Source: Cytidiella melzeri (lineage: Eukaryota > Basidiomycota > Agaricomycetes > Polyporales > Irpicaceae). From it: DNA of 64,000 nt. A program made the position numbers and the translations under genes. The stretch is from assembly GCA_022592445.1 (NCBI GenBank), contig JABYQR010000049.1, positions 1 to 64,000 on the forward strand, given 5' to 3'. Positions 43,720 through 54,602 of the stretch are shown here, one piece after another (position 1 is the stretch's first letter; the number at the start of each line of letters is the position of its first letter). The notes under the pieces were generated by a model. That model saw only the letters and a program-made list of their open reading frames with translations, ran no database searches and had not been told where the DNA came from.

Positions 43720-45180
43720 TGTCACAGATTTTCAATGTTTCTACAAGACTTGCCTTACCAGGCAACGGTATTATTGGGAATATTTAGGCGCTTGTCAAGC
43801 GCTTATCCAGCACTTATCCGGCGTCTATTTAGGCGCTTATCCAGCGCTTATCTGGCGCTTATCAGGCGCCTATTCCGGCGCTTATTCTCAGTGCCTATCA
43901 ATTGATGCGCTGATGCGCCTCCTGTCTCTGATGCGCTGATGCGTTCCTTTCCTTATCTGTGTATCACATGATAGAATTCTCTGGAACATTGTGGAACATG
44001 CTGGAACTATGATGTCATAGTATAGAACATTCCATTAGATGATGTCATAGTTCTCAGAACCTTCTGGAAAAGTCTAGCCTTGTCTTAGAACAAGCTAGAA
44101 CAAGTCTAGCCTTGGAACTGGGTCATGGGGTCAGGTCATGGGGACAATTGCTATTGGTTGATTATTGAAGTGGTACCACTAGGGCATAGGGTGTCGCGAA
44201 GCGACTGCTGCTATGCTGATGACCCTAAAAAGGGAGTGGAGTAGAGAGGAAGGGGGTGGATCTCCAACGACGACAACGAGGTCAAAGTCGATGATGAGCA
44301 GGCAAGCAGGCACTGGGGCCGGATACTGGCAGTGCAAATGACGAAGTTAATATTATGCTTATACTAGGTTACATGGAGTAACTCACCTGGCAGTGCAAAT
44401 GACGAAGAGGTCAAGATGCAGAACCAGGGAGGGTAAGGGGTACTATATATACTGGGTCTGGGTGGTCTGTGCACCAGTTCCCACACTAGGGACTGGAGTA
44501 ACTGTGGGACTGGAGTAACAATAGAACAATAAAGAACCAGGGTAACTGTCAAGGACCTGAGTAACTGTCAAGGACCTGAGTAACTGTCAAGGACCAGAGT
44601 AACTGTCAAGGACCAGGGTACGTAGAACAATAATAGGATAAGAACAATAGAACAATAAGACCTGGGGGAATCCCTGGGGAATCCCCATCAATGGAAGAGG
44701 AACAATAGAACAATAGCCTAGGTTGATCTGGAACCGCTCCAGACTGAGTCTAGGGTTTGGGTCTGGACTATTGATAAATAAGGCAGGATGTCACGTGACC
44801 CGGGTTAGGGTTAGGTCCGGTAACACTCCTAGCCGGAAAATAAGCGCTCTAGATAGGCGCCCAAGGCTGTAAACTTGTGACATTGTTGGAAAAATCCGGT
44901 CTCTGTTGGACTATCCATGTCATAGGGCATGCTTAGTAAGGTAGATTACTTCGCGTACTCATGTAGGTATTAGGGGTCTTAGGGTAGTACCTGGGGTCCT
45001 CCCCTTCATGTATATATAGAGGTACTCCTGAGGGCATATCTCCTCAGTCTTATCCACTCTGTTGAACCAGGACTACTCAGTACCCACCAGTACTTCACTC
45101 ACCACCACTCTTACTCTTCATCTCACCACATCCCCCTCAAGTTAACCAACTTATCTGGTGAGTGTAGCATTACTGTTACA
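43720..45180 (+). repeat. 3' LTR of A4 interrupted by a solo LTR
   Basis: It begins TGTCACAGATTTTC after the polypurine tract GAAGGGGGGG and ends ATTACTGTTACA. Without the 44192-44922 insert and one copy of the target duplication it is ~725 bp. It carries many CGCTTATC units (43797-43882). Confidence 0.92.
44192..44922 (-). repeat. Solo LTR (731 bp) with 5-bp duplication TAGGG
   Basis: It begins TGTCGCGAAGCGAC, itself a small hairpin, and ends CCATGTCA. TAGGG flanks both sides (44187-44191 and 44923-44927), and removal restores the family A LTR (GGGCATAGGGCATGC). It includes about four tandem copies of a ~19-bp unit (GTAACTGTCAAGGACC) at 44541-44622. The orientation is inferred from layout. 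Confidence 0.9.
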
Positions 45181-45999
45181 ACTTCTACCAGTCGGTATCA
45201 TACAACGAAAACATAATGGCGCATGTAAGAAACACCACGAAGTATAGGAGAGTCCACAATCTCCGTGATACCAAAAGTAAAAGTGGACAACATGCCTCAA
45301 GAAATTCTACAGCTACAAAAAGTGGCAATTTCTAATTCCAGGACTGACTGACGTGCGCCAACACAAAGGTCCTAGGCCTCTAAGTCACGAGCTTAGAGTG
45401 CCACTCAACACTACCCTCCTATTGTACTACTCCACCGATCTACCACTTGTACAAGTGGGAGCTTGTTCCTCCACCACCGGATTTTACACTGCGTGTTAGG
45501 CAGATTCTGCGTAATGCACGACTCGTTAAAGTCGAGAACCACCAAGGGTGGCTTAAGTATTCAGCTGGGTTGGGAGTGCGTACTGTAGAAAATCAGTTGG
45601 GAATTTTGTATTTGAAACTGAGGCAGTCAACCAGTACAACTCTACTACTACTATGTGGCCAAACAAAGTAAAGTAGAGAAACTTACTTATAAGAAAGCTT
45701 GGGGGATACTGGTTGATGGATGTCGTTGAGAGTGTGGATGTAGTTAAGCTAAAAGCCGGGGCTCATAACCTAACAAAGTGGAATATGTGTGCGAGGGGTA
45801 GAGGCTGTTAAGCTTCGAAGATGAGTCTTATCATTCTTGCTGCTTCAGCAGCTCTGCTTACATACATGTCTGTATCTACTTATGTAAGCGACTACTATAC
45901 ATGTCTACTTCAGCTATTCTACTGTATTACTAAGTGCATGACTCATGCATGACTCATGCTATGAGTGCATGACTCATTGTATGACTAGGCTCAGCACTT
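45181..45999. other. Unassigned stretch, with a possible copia leader remnant
   Basis: A GGGGCTCATAACC at about 45755-45767 equals the reverse of the copia primer-binding site. The adjacent 45700-45750 sequence loosely resembles the leader next to 19532, so a decayed minus-strand copia 5' end is possible. ORFs are short. Positions 45840-45990 contain repeated GCATGACTCAT-type motifs. Confidence 0.35.
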
Positions 46000-46290
46000 G
46001 TACCAGAGGCGTACATAATGAGCAAATGACTCATGCTAGTACTTGTCCTCAGATGTATGCTTTAGGCATTCTCTGGAGTTGTACTACGTGCTTTCCATGT
46101 CATTTCCTATGCTACTAGAACACAGGCGTACATATATGTATAGTACTACTACAACCCATATCTGTACGTCTCAGCTAATGTGATGGTTACTACTTGAGTT
46201 TCCATATACGGCTGCATAATTCCCATATCAAGACTGTGGGAACTCTGCTACCTTAAAGTGTCCTTGTAATAAGGCGTGGGAAACTACTTA
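46000..46290. repeat. Diverged direct repeat, copy 1
   Basis: This ~290-bp stretch recurs at 46986-47258, from TACCAGAGGCGTACATA to GTGGGAAACTACTT, with many substitutions and small indels. It flanks the copia 3' end on the left. It is not recognised as a known LTR and lacks clear TG/CA ends. Confidence 0.7.
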
Positions 46291-46312
46291 TCATATTATA
46301 TTATATTATATA

Positions 46313-46837
46313 GTTTTAACAGTCACTGAAGCCGAACTATATGCCTTAGCGCATGTGTCAACTGAGGCTATATATCTAAAAGCACTCATTGACGATCTAC
46401 TGAACTTTACTATGGATCCTGTCAAAATGTATACTGACAGTGCATCAACTATTGCCATTGTTAGCTCACCTGATGAGCAACATTTGCAACAAACTAAACA
46501 CTTCAAAATTTGTAAGAATTTCATCAGCAATAGTGTACTCAAGAAGTATATAACTATTCATGACATATCTTCTAACGATCAACGTGCTGATACACTTACT
46601 AAAGCACTACCTCTCAAAAAACTCAAGCACTTCAATGAACTACTTCGTATTTGTGCTTGAAGGGGAGTGTTTGACTATATTAATTAGACGCTTAACGTAC
46701 TAGCGCCATAGTTACCGTATATAAGACTTACTCTGATCAATGCAACGGCACGCACTTTTGATCCCCAACTCACACTGTGTGATCCCTCTCAGTCTTGCTC
46801 TCCCAACGCTTTCCTCTACTTCCATAGCCTTCTAACA
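46313..46837 (+). mobile_element. Ty1/copia 3' end (RNase H end plus 3' LTR)
   Basis: It encodes the last ~115 residues of copia RNase H (VTEAELYALAHVSTEAIYLK, KMYTDSASTIAIVSSPDEQ, HFKICKNFI, NDQRADTLTKALP) ending in a stop at 46658-46660. The polypurine tract AAGGGGAG and a 170-bp LTR (46668-46837) follow. The LTR matches that of the 16676-19713 copia element, but here the element is on the plus strand. The 5' break lies in an AT-rich ATTATATT repeat. Confidence 0.88.
46668..46837 (+). repeat. 3' LTR of the copia fragment (170 bp)
   Basis: It begins TGTTTGACTATATTAATTAG, ends CCTTCTAACA, and is the same length as the LTR at 19544-19713 with few substitutions (for example CCATAGTTACCG against CCGTAGTTACTG). 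Confidence 0.92.
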
Positions 46838-46985
46838 CACCCGTAAGTGATGGGTATCTGCACCTGCGGGTTGGGTACCCGGCGCCAATATACCCACACA
46901 GCTCCAAGTAGGAGAGTTAGCAGCTTGTATACCTGTGGGTACGGGTGCGGGTAGATCTGTGGGTGCACCTGTGCTACGCTTTAAC
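46838..46985. repeat. GGGTA/TACCC-rich short repeats
   Basis: This ~150-bp stretch is rich in GGGTAYC, TGCGGGT and their complements (for example GGGTTGGGTACCCGGCGCC and GTGGGTACGGGTGCGGG). It can form several small hairpins and has no coding content. Confidence 0.5.
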
Positions 46986-47258
46986 CTGTACTAGAGGCAT
47001 ACATATTGAGTAAATGACTCATGCCAGTACTTAGCCTCAGACTCGGAGGTATGCTTTAGGTGTCCTGTAGAGCTGTAACATGTGCTTTTCATGTCATTTT
47101 CTATGCTACTTGATCCACACAATATCTAAATTTACGTCTCAGCTAATGTGATGGTTACTACTACAGTTGCCATATATGACTGCATAATTCCCTTATCAAG
47201 ACTGTGGGAACTCTGCTACCTTGAAATGTCCTTGACACAAGGCATGGGAAACTACTTT
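46986..47258. repeat. Diverged direct repeat, copy 2
   Basis: See copy 1 at 46000-46290. Shared landmarks are AAATGACTCATGC, GTATGCTTTAGG, GTCTCAGCTAATGTGATGG, ACTGTGGGAACTCTGCTACC and GGGAAACTACTT. Confidence 0.7.
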
Positions 47259-47922
47259 ATGACACATAGTTTCAGGCCTGGTCCCTTGAAACCTGCTGGT
47301 GCCACGTGTGAGATGAGAATGAAAGCAATTAATACCATTACATCACTGCCATTGCATCTCTAAGTCTGGGTAGTTGTTGTCAAGATCTTCATCCTCTGAG
47401 TTGGCATTCCTGTCCAATTCTTCATTTTCATCAGCTCTGACAAGCTCCTGTCACGGTGTCATATTGTGCATGTTTGCCCTCTCGGGCTCAGCAGGTGAAT
47501 GACAAGCGGCCTGGTGGACCATTGCGAGTTTGCGGAGGAGTGTTTGATCAACAGAGATGGGCTCGTGATTTGGAGCTTGCAGCTCCAAGCTTCCTACGTT
47601 CATTCCGATATGACGCAGTAACAACCATATGTTTCATTGCTCGCCAATCCGTCAATCCGCCACATTTCCTTGTCTCGTCGCCGCGACGATGTACTCCGCG
47701 CTCATGTCTGCCCGACATCGTATTCGCTTGGGAATATAAGGTTAGCAAGAATCATGAAGGGCCATATATGGCTCATTCTTACCTCTTACCTTCAAGTGTA
47801 AGCATTGGGGTAGCAATGAGAATAAGCCTGATGTAATACAGTAACTAGCGTTACAAAGCATTCACTTTACAACACAAAGTAAGTGGCTATAGAAATGTCA
47901 TAACGGTCATGCACCCTGTTTA
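47259..47922. other. Transition between repeat block and gene block
   Basis: No recognised gene is present. A 126-codon ORF on the plus strand (47456-47836) has no motif or supporting context. This stretch marks the sharp border of the repeat compartment and includes the 3' flank of the CCCH gene. Confidence 0.4.
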
Positions 47923-50253
47923 TCATCCGTCGAAGCTAAACAGATCATCATCATCGCCGGTCAACACCGGTCCACTCAATGGGCTTAAAGGCCCTTGCGC
48001 ATTGTGCCAAGTACGTCCACTTGTACTGCGAGAAGCATTCCCGGCAGTAGAGTTTACAGGTCCTTATGAAAATCATTGAGTGTCCGAAAGAACTCATTGA
48101 AAAAGATACAAACTTACTGGATGCTGCGGCAGAGTATGATAGCCGTGAAAACATCGTGTCTAATCCACCTAAAGAACCGTTCGTGCTTGTGGTGTGCTGT
48201 CCGTGGATAGTATCCACCGGTAATGCTGTTGGAGGAGACGTGCTATGCCACTCCACTGACGTACTAGGCGTGTTGCCTGGGCCTTTGAACGTCGCCGAGA
48301 AACCTGTTGAACGGCCCGGACTGAACGCAGCAGACACAGATGGTGAGGGAATGGCGGGAGGAGGCGGTAATGCATGAATTCGCGAGTAGCCGGCGGCGAG
48401 ACCCTGCGGAAGACTCTGACCAGGCGCATGTGCTTGGAGTGCTCGAGTAGAGGGTGAGAATGCATTCCGCCTGTCATCAGAGTCGTCGTTGCCGTGAATA
48501 GGCCGTGCAGATGGATACTGGTTCTGGCTGGAGTAAGCATCAGAAGGACCGGTGTCGTAAGCAGCACTGGCAGTAAAGGCACTCTGTCGTGAAGGCGAGT
48601 GCGCAAGGCCATTCATAGTAGACAGACCCGTTGATGGATGATGAGAGGAGGAGATTGCTGAAGGCTGCGCATACAATGCAGACATGCCTGACGTAATATT
48701 TGACCGCTGCGTCGATTTTGCGTTGATGAAGTGGTGAAGACCGGGAAGGAAAGCAGCGGATGCATTAGAGGGGTGGAGAACATCTTCCGTGCGGCCACCA
48801 AACCCAGGCGAGCTCTGGAATGAGCTTGGAGTCCCATTTCCCAACCCACCGCTAGTGACACTGGTCGCAGCCACCCCGATTTCTGGAGGAGCCACAACAT
48901 TACTTTCGGTCCATATCGAGCGAATATCTTGTAGAAGGGACGGCGCGGGCACAGAGCGAGAATGACGATGACCTGCCTCGCCTGTGGGCTGATTGGAGAA
49001 ACCATCGCGCTCAATCGGCTGGAGGGGCCGAGTAGGGTTGGTGCGAGAGAAGCGACGCGACTTTTCCTCAGGAGTCAGCAATTCAGACAACGAGCCTGGA
49101 ATAAATTCCTCGAAATCTCCGTCTTCTACCACGACATCGTCCGAAAGCCCAGTAGGCATCTCTTGAGCTTTGTCGCGGTGCAGATCAGAAGTCCACGACA
49201 TCATGGCACCAAGAGAGGCAGAGAGCCCAGAGCGAGCCCTGAAGTCAGCCTGCGCTCTCTGTTCTGCAAAACTAGATTGCAAGCCCGGCGCAGAGAAAGG
49301 AGATGTGGAAAGCATCGTGACATGAGGTGAGCTGCCGGGGGAAAGGTCATTCAGAGGTGCTGGGCGAGCAGCAGCTGATGCTCGGGGCGGTGAGCCTATG
49401 GGACCAAAATCGACAGTATCCGAGCTGTTTCCTACTGCGCCAACTCGTCTTGAGATCGATAGGGCACTGACAGGAAGCGGTGGAGAAGAGAATTTTCGTG
49501 GACTTCCTAGCTGCGATGGCTCTGGCTGAGTTGAGGCCGCGTTTGTGCCAGCGGAGGGTGCAGTAACGGACACCTTGCTCTGTGCAGGAGCACTTGGCAA
49601 CTTGTTGCTCTCATCTGGAAGCCCGTACGAAGCAAAGTCCGTTGCATGCACCGGAGGGGCTGGTGCGGAAGGAGATAAGGTCGCCTTCAAAGGCATTGGA
49701 ATGGGCGGGCGCGAGGAGGAGTGCGATCGAGTAGGCGCAGTGGAACCTAAGAGCAGCGGATTGCGAGAGCTCGCGCCAGAACCCTGCTGGCTTTGAGTTG
49801 CGCTGCGCTGCGATCGCCCTGCTCTGCCTTCTTTCCCAGAGGAAGTTGGGTTAGCGGCGCTCGTCGCGGCTTGAGCAGCCTTCTTGTTCTTCCTGTCCAT
49901 AGCCATACTTTGACCTGGCATAATGTGGGCAAGTGCGCATTTGTGGCCAAACTTACAGTTCCCTTTCACGAACCATGTGCAGACTTCTTTTTGCTGTCCC
50001 GGCTCAAGAATGTTGTGCGAAAATGGGCAGGACGAGCCGGCAGTACAGGAGCCGACCTTGAAGAACTTGCAAGGGACATGAGACAGATCCTTGGCTGTAG
50101 GACGAAGAGACTTGAGCTCTACCACACATATCAAAAGACGATTGACGCACTCTTAGCTGCAGCACTTTTGGGTTTACCAAGTCTATCTCTGTCCTTTTCC
50201 TTGTCTCCGATGTCTGTGGAAACATCGTCGTTTTGGATGTCTGTGGTAGGCAT
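47923..50253 (-). CDS. CCCH-type zinc-finger protein (tandem C-x7-C-x5-C-x3-H)
   Basis: The probable protein is ~710 aa. Two CCCH fingers lie near the N-terminus: CKFFKVGSCTAGSSCPFSH and CTWFVKGNCKFGHKCALAH. A Lys/Ala-rich segment and a very long Ser/Pro/Ala-rich, probably disordered region follow. Such finger pairs typically bind RNA; the general layout resembles fungal Lee1-type proteins. The first exon (50178-50253) begins MPTTDIQNDDVSTDIGDKEK. A 59-nt intron (50119-50177) keeps the frame into ELKSLRPTAKD. The 3' end is uncertain. A GTAAGT donor at 48112-48117 suggests a last intron. One splice gives an acidic tail ending TGDDDDLFSFDG with stop at 47923, while the nearer acceptor (CTTCTCGCAG) gives an early stop at 47985. 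It is divergent from the MAPK gene. Confidence 0.8.
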
Positions 50254-52109
<1,856 letters not shown>

Positions 52110-52546
52110 GGCAGGGCCGTGGACTGTATCGTGCAAGAGACCATACTCTCAGAAAGATGTACTGTAGACGACGTTGTGGACTGTATACGTAGCAATACCC
52201 CGCCGTGATGAGAATGAGACATGTGATAGCGAGTAGAATGCGGGGTTTGTGAGAGGATAGCTCGCTCGGCCGTCGTCCTCGTGAGTGTGTGAGGGCCGCG
52301 ACATCTGTGGTCAACGACACACTACTACTACAGGACACAGAGCCTTGGATCGTTCGAGTCGTCGCCTGGAGGGACCACAGTCGGCCGAAGTGTGAGTGTG
52401 CACGTGAAAGTGGCAACAACGCCCGAGTGATCAGCTTCCGCCTCGCGTATTTCTCTGCGACCACCGTCTCTCACTCTCACTCTCACTCTCACTCTACATG
52501 CTGTTTGACTCTTCGCCTCGCCCTCTCTCACGAAAGCACTCCCAAC
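52110..52546. promoter_or_regulatory. MAPK 3' flank and PDK promoter/5' UTR
   Basis: This stretch includes a CTCTCA microsatellite (about 52468-52496) just before the PDK start, a CT-rich leader common before fungal start codons. No other gene is seen. Confidence 0.45.
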
Positions 52547-54321
52547 ATGTCCTTTCGCATGTCTAAACAGCTATGGGAGAGGATCCATCACTTCGCGTCT
52601 TTCCCTCAGACTGGAGGTATGTGCTACCTCGCCTCAGCATGACTCACCTCTCACTCGACTCAGTGTCTTTGCAGCAAATGGTCCTATTCGGCCAAAACCC
52701 CAGCCAGGGCACCCTTCTCAAGGCTAGTCAGTTCCTCTTAGGTCAGTCGTATCATACACGCTGTTCCGCCGCCCTCGTCTCACGCACCCTCCTGAGCAGA
52801 AGAGTTGCCCATACGTCTCGCACACCGCGTCAAGGAACTGGACCAGTTGCCACACAACCTCAGTCATATGCCTTCCATCAAGAAGGTCAAGGACTGGTAC
52901 GCTCAGTCATTCGAAGTGAGTCTATCGCTCTTTCGCGACTGTCGTAATTTGCACCGACCAGCTACCTGTTTGTAGGAGTTGATCAGTTTTCCCCCCATCG
53001 CCCTACCAGTACATCTTCGTGAATCTCTAGTGATGTCAGCCCCGAATCAGACATCCCTTCCAGAGTCAACTCCGAATCCTTCTTTGACATATTTCTCCGA
53101 CGATTATGCCGCACCTTCCGTTGCGCCGACGGTTTCCTCGAATGGGAACGGGAACGGATCCTCGACTCTGCCAACGAAGAGACGTATACCTATGGAGCGC
53201 CGGTGAGTAACTTTGCCTGCTATTCCTGGGTGTCATATACCGACATTGCTTTACGGTTGGAGAAGGTACTTTGCGAACACCTCTAGTATTGTGTGGCCAC
53301 CTGAGGTACGCGAATATAACAAGCAATTCACCAAAACGCTGGAAATGATCAAGAAACGCCATGATCCCACCGTGACGACTGTGGCGCAAGGCGTCTTGGA
53401 GTGGAAACGAAGTTGCAACGCTCGCAATATCAGCCTTGACGTCCAGCACTGGCTGGATAGGTTTTATCTGTCTCGTATAGGAATTCGCTTCTTGATTGGC
53501 CAACGTGAGCTCACAACAATACGCTTTGCCTTGAAATTGACCTTTCCTGCCAGATGTGTCTCTCAATACACTGCAACCCCACCCGGACTACGTGGGGATC
53601 ATATGCACGAGATCTGCAAGTTATTCGTAGAGTTGGATGACTTCTCCTTGTGTTGACTTTTCTGGTTAGAACGTACATGACATCGTACATGAAGCTATTG
53701 AGAACTCAAGGTCCGGTTTGCAAACACCACTACCCACCTCCTGGAACTTAACTCAAAAGTACATAGATTCGTCTGCGAGGAGCACTACGCGATGTTCAAG
53801 GGTCCTCCAGTGCAGCTAATATGTCCAAAGGATCTATATTTCTCATACGTTCCTGGCCACCTTTCTCACATCGTCTTCGAGTTGCTCAAGAATTCTCTCC
53901 GTGCAGTGGTAGAACGATATGGTTCCGATCAGGAGGATTGCTTTCCACCGATCAAGGTAATTGTGGTGGAAGGCAAAGAGGACATCACGATCAAGATATC
54001 TGACGAAGGAGGCGGGATCGCTCGCAGCGCCATTCCTCTTATCTGGACGTATATGTACACCACGATGGAGGGACAGAATATCCAGGAGGATTTCCAGGCG
54101 AGCGATTTCAAAGCACCCATGGCTGGATTTGGTTATGGTCTGCCCTTGTCAAGACTGGTATGCAAAGCGCAACCTTGTTCGTCACCATCGACTAACATGC
54201 TTTTGTCCAGTACGCCCGTTACTTCGGTGGCGACCTGCGCTTGATCTCGATGGACGGCTTCGGTACGGACGTTTACATCCACTTGAACAAGCTATCTAGC
54301 AGTGCAGAGCCTCTCCCATGA
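52547..54321 (+). CDS. Mitochondrial pyruvate (or branched-chain keto acid) dehydrogenase kinase
   Basis: Nine exons encode 444 aa. Exons are 52547-52616, 52664-52741, 52800-52915, 52976-53202, 53266-53504, 53554-53615, 53670-53710, 53767-54157 and 54211-54321. It starts [20 protein letters not shown]. The N-terminal BCDK/PDK helical domain contains [16 protein letters not shown] and [18 protein letters not shown]. The GHKL ATPase part has the N-box [14 protein letters not shown], the G1 box [11 protein letters not shown] and the G2 box [20 protein letters not shown]. Family members phosphorylate and inactivate the E1-alpha subunit of the 2-oxo acid dehydrogenase complex in the matrix. Intron 6 (53616-53669) uses a GC donor (GCAAGT), needed to keep CTRS and [13 protein letters not shown] in frame. 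A ~50-residue Ser-rich insert in exon 4 is unusual. Confidence 0.95.
53616..53669 (+). other. GC-AG intron in the PDK gene
   Basis: The 54-nt intron starts GCAAGTTATT and ends CTGGTTAG. The neighbouring GT at 53619-53620 would give the wrong frame. Splicing at GC joins [10 protein letters not shown] to [10 protein letters not shown], the continuity expected for the family. GCAAGT is the usual context of rare GC donors. Confidence 0.8.
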
Positions 54322-54602
54322 GCTTTTCGCAGACAGTGTCCGGTCAATCAGCATCGTCTTAGTACCGAGTTCGCGTCGCATCTTCGCATCATTGCAATTG
54401 TACTTTATGTATGCATTATCTACAGGTGTGACTAATTTGTTGAGATTCATCTGTATGTGTAAAGAAAAAGTAACTGGCACGTGTGTATGTTTGCGCAGCT
54501 GGGCAATGAATACGAACTGAATAGCAAGATCGACATGTGCAATGTTCATGTTTTTTGAAAGTATAGACACGATACGTCCCTGTCCTCTTGCAGACTCCGT
54601 GC

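Larger units (their letters stand above)
38388..45180 (+). mobile_element. Ty3/gypsy family A copy A4, 5' end missing, with two nested insertions
   Basis: This starts inside the gag C-terminus, in opposite orientation to A3, and runs through protease, RT, a deleted RNase H and integrase-chromodomain to a 3' LTR (43720-45180). A Tc1-like transposon (38915-40516) sits in the protease and a solo LTR (44192-44922) in the 3' LTR. A3 and A4 together form a large inverted structure with arms of several kb. Confidence 0.92.

Noticed and set aside
46860..46980. tRNA-like hairpins in the GGGTA-rich stretch
   Set aside because: No cloverleaf with correct arm lengths, A/B boxes or an anticodon loop could be assembled; it is simple-repeat sequence.
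47456..47836. 126-codon plus-strand ORF near the compartment border
   Set aside because: No motif, no splice or promoter context, and an overlapping antisense ORF of similar quality. A real gene cannot be excluded but is not supported.
54440..54602. Possible extra 3' exon of WC-1 after the GTGAGC at its stop
   Set aside because: A donor-like GTGAGC overlaps the stop and a CAG occurs ~85 bp further, but the downstream frame shows no conserved segment. Kept only as a caveat in the gene entry.
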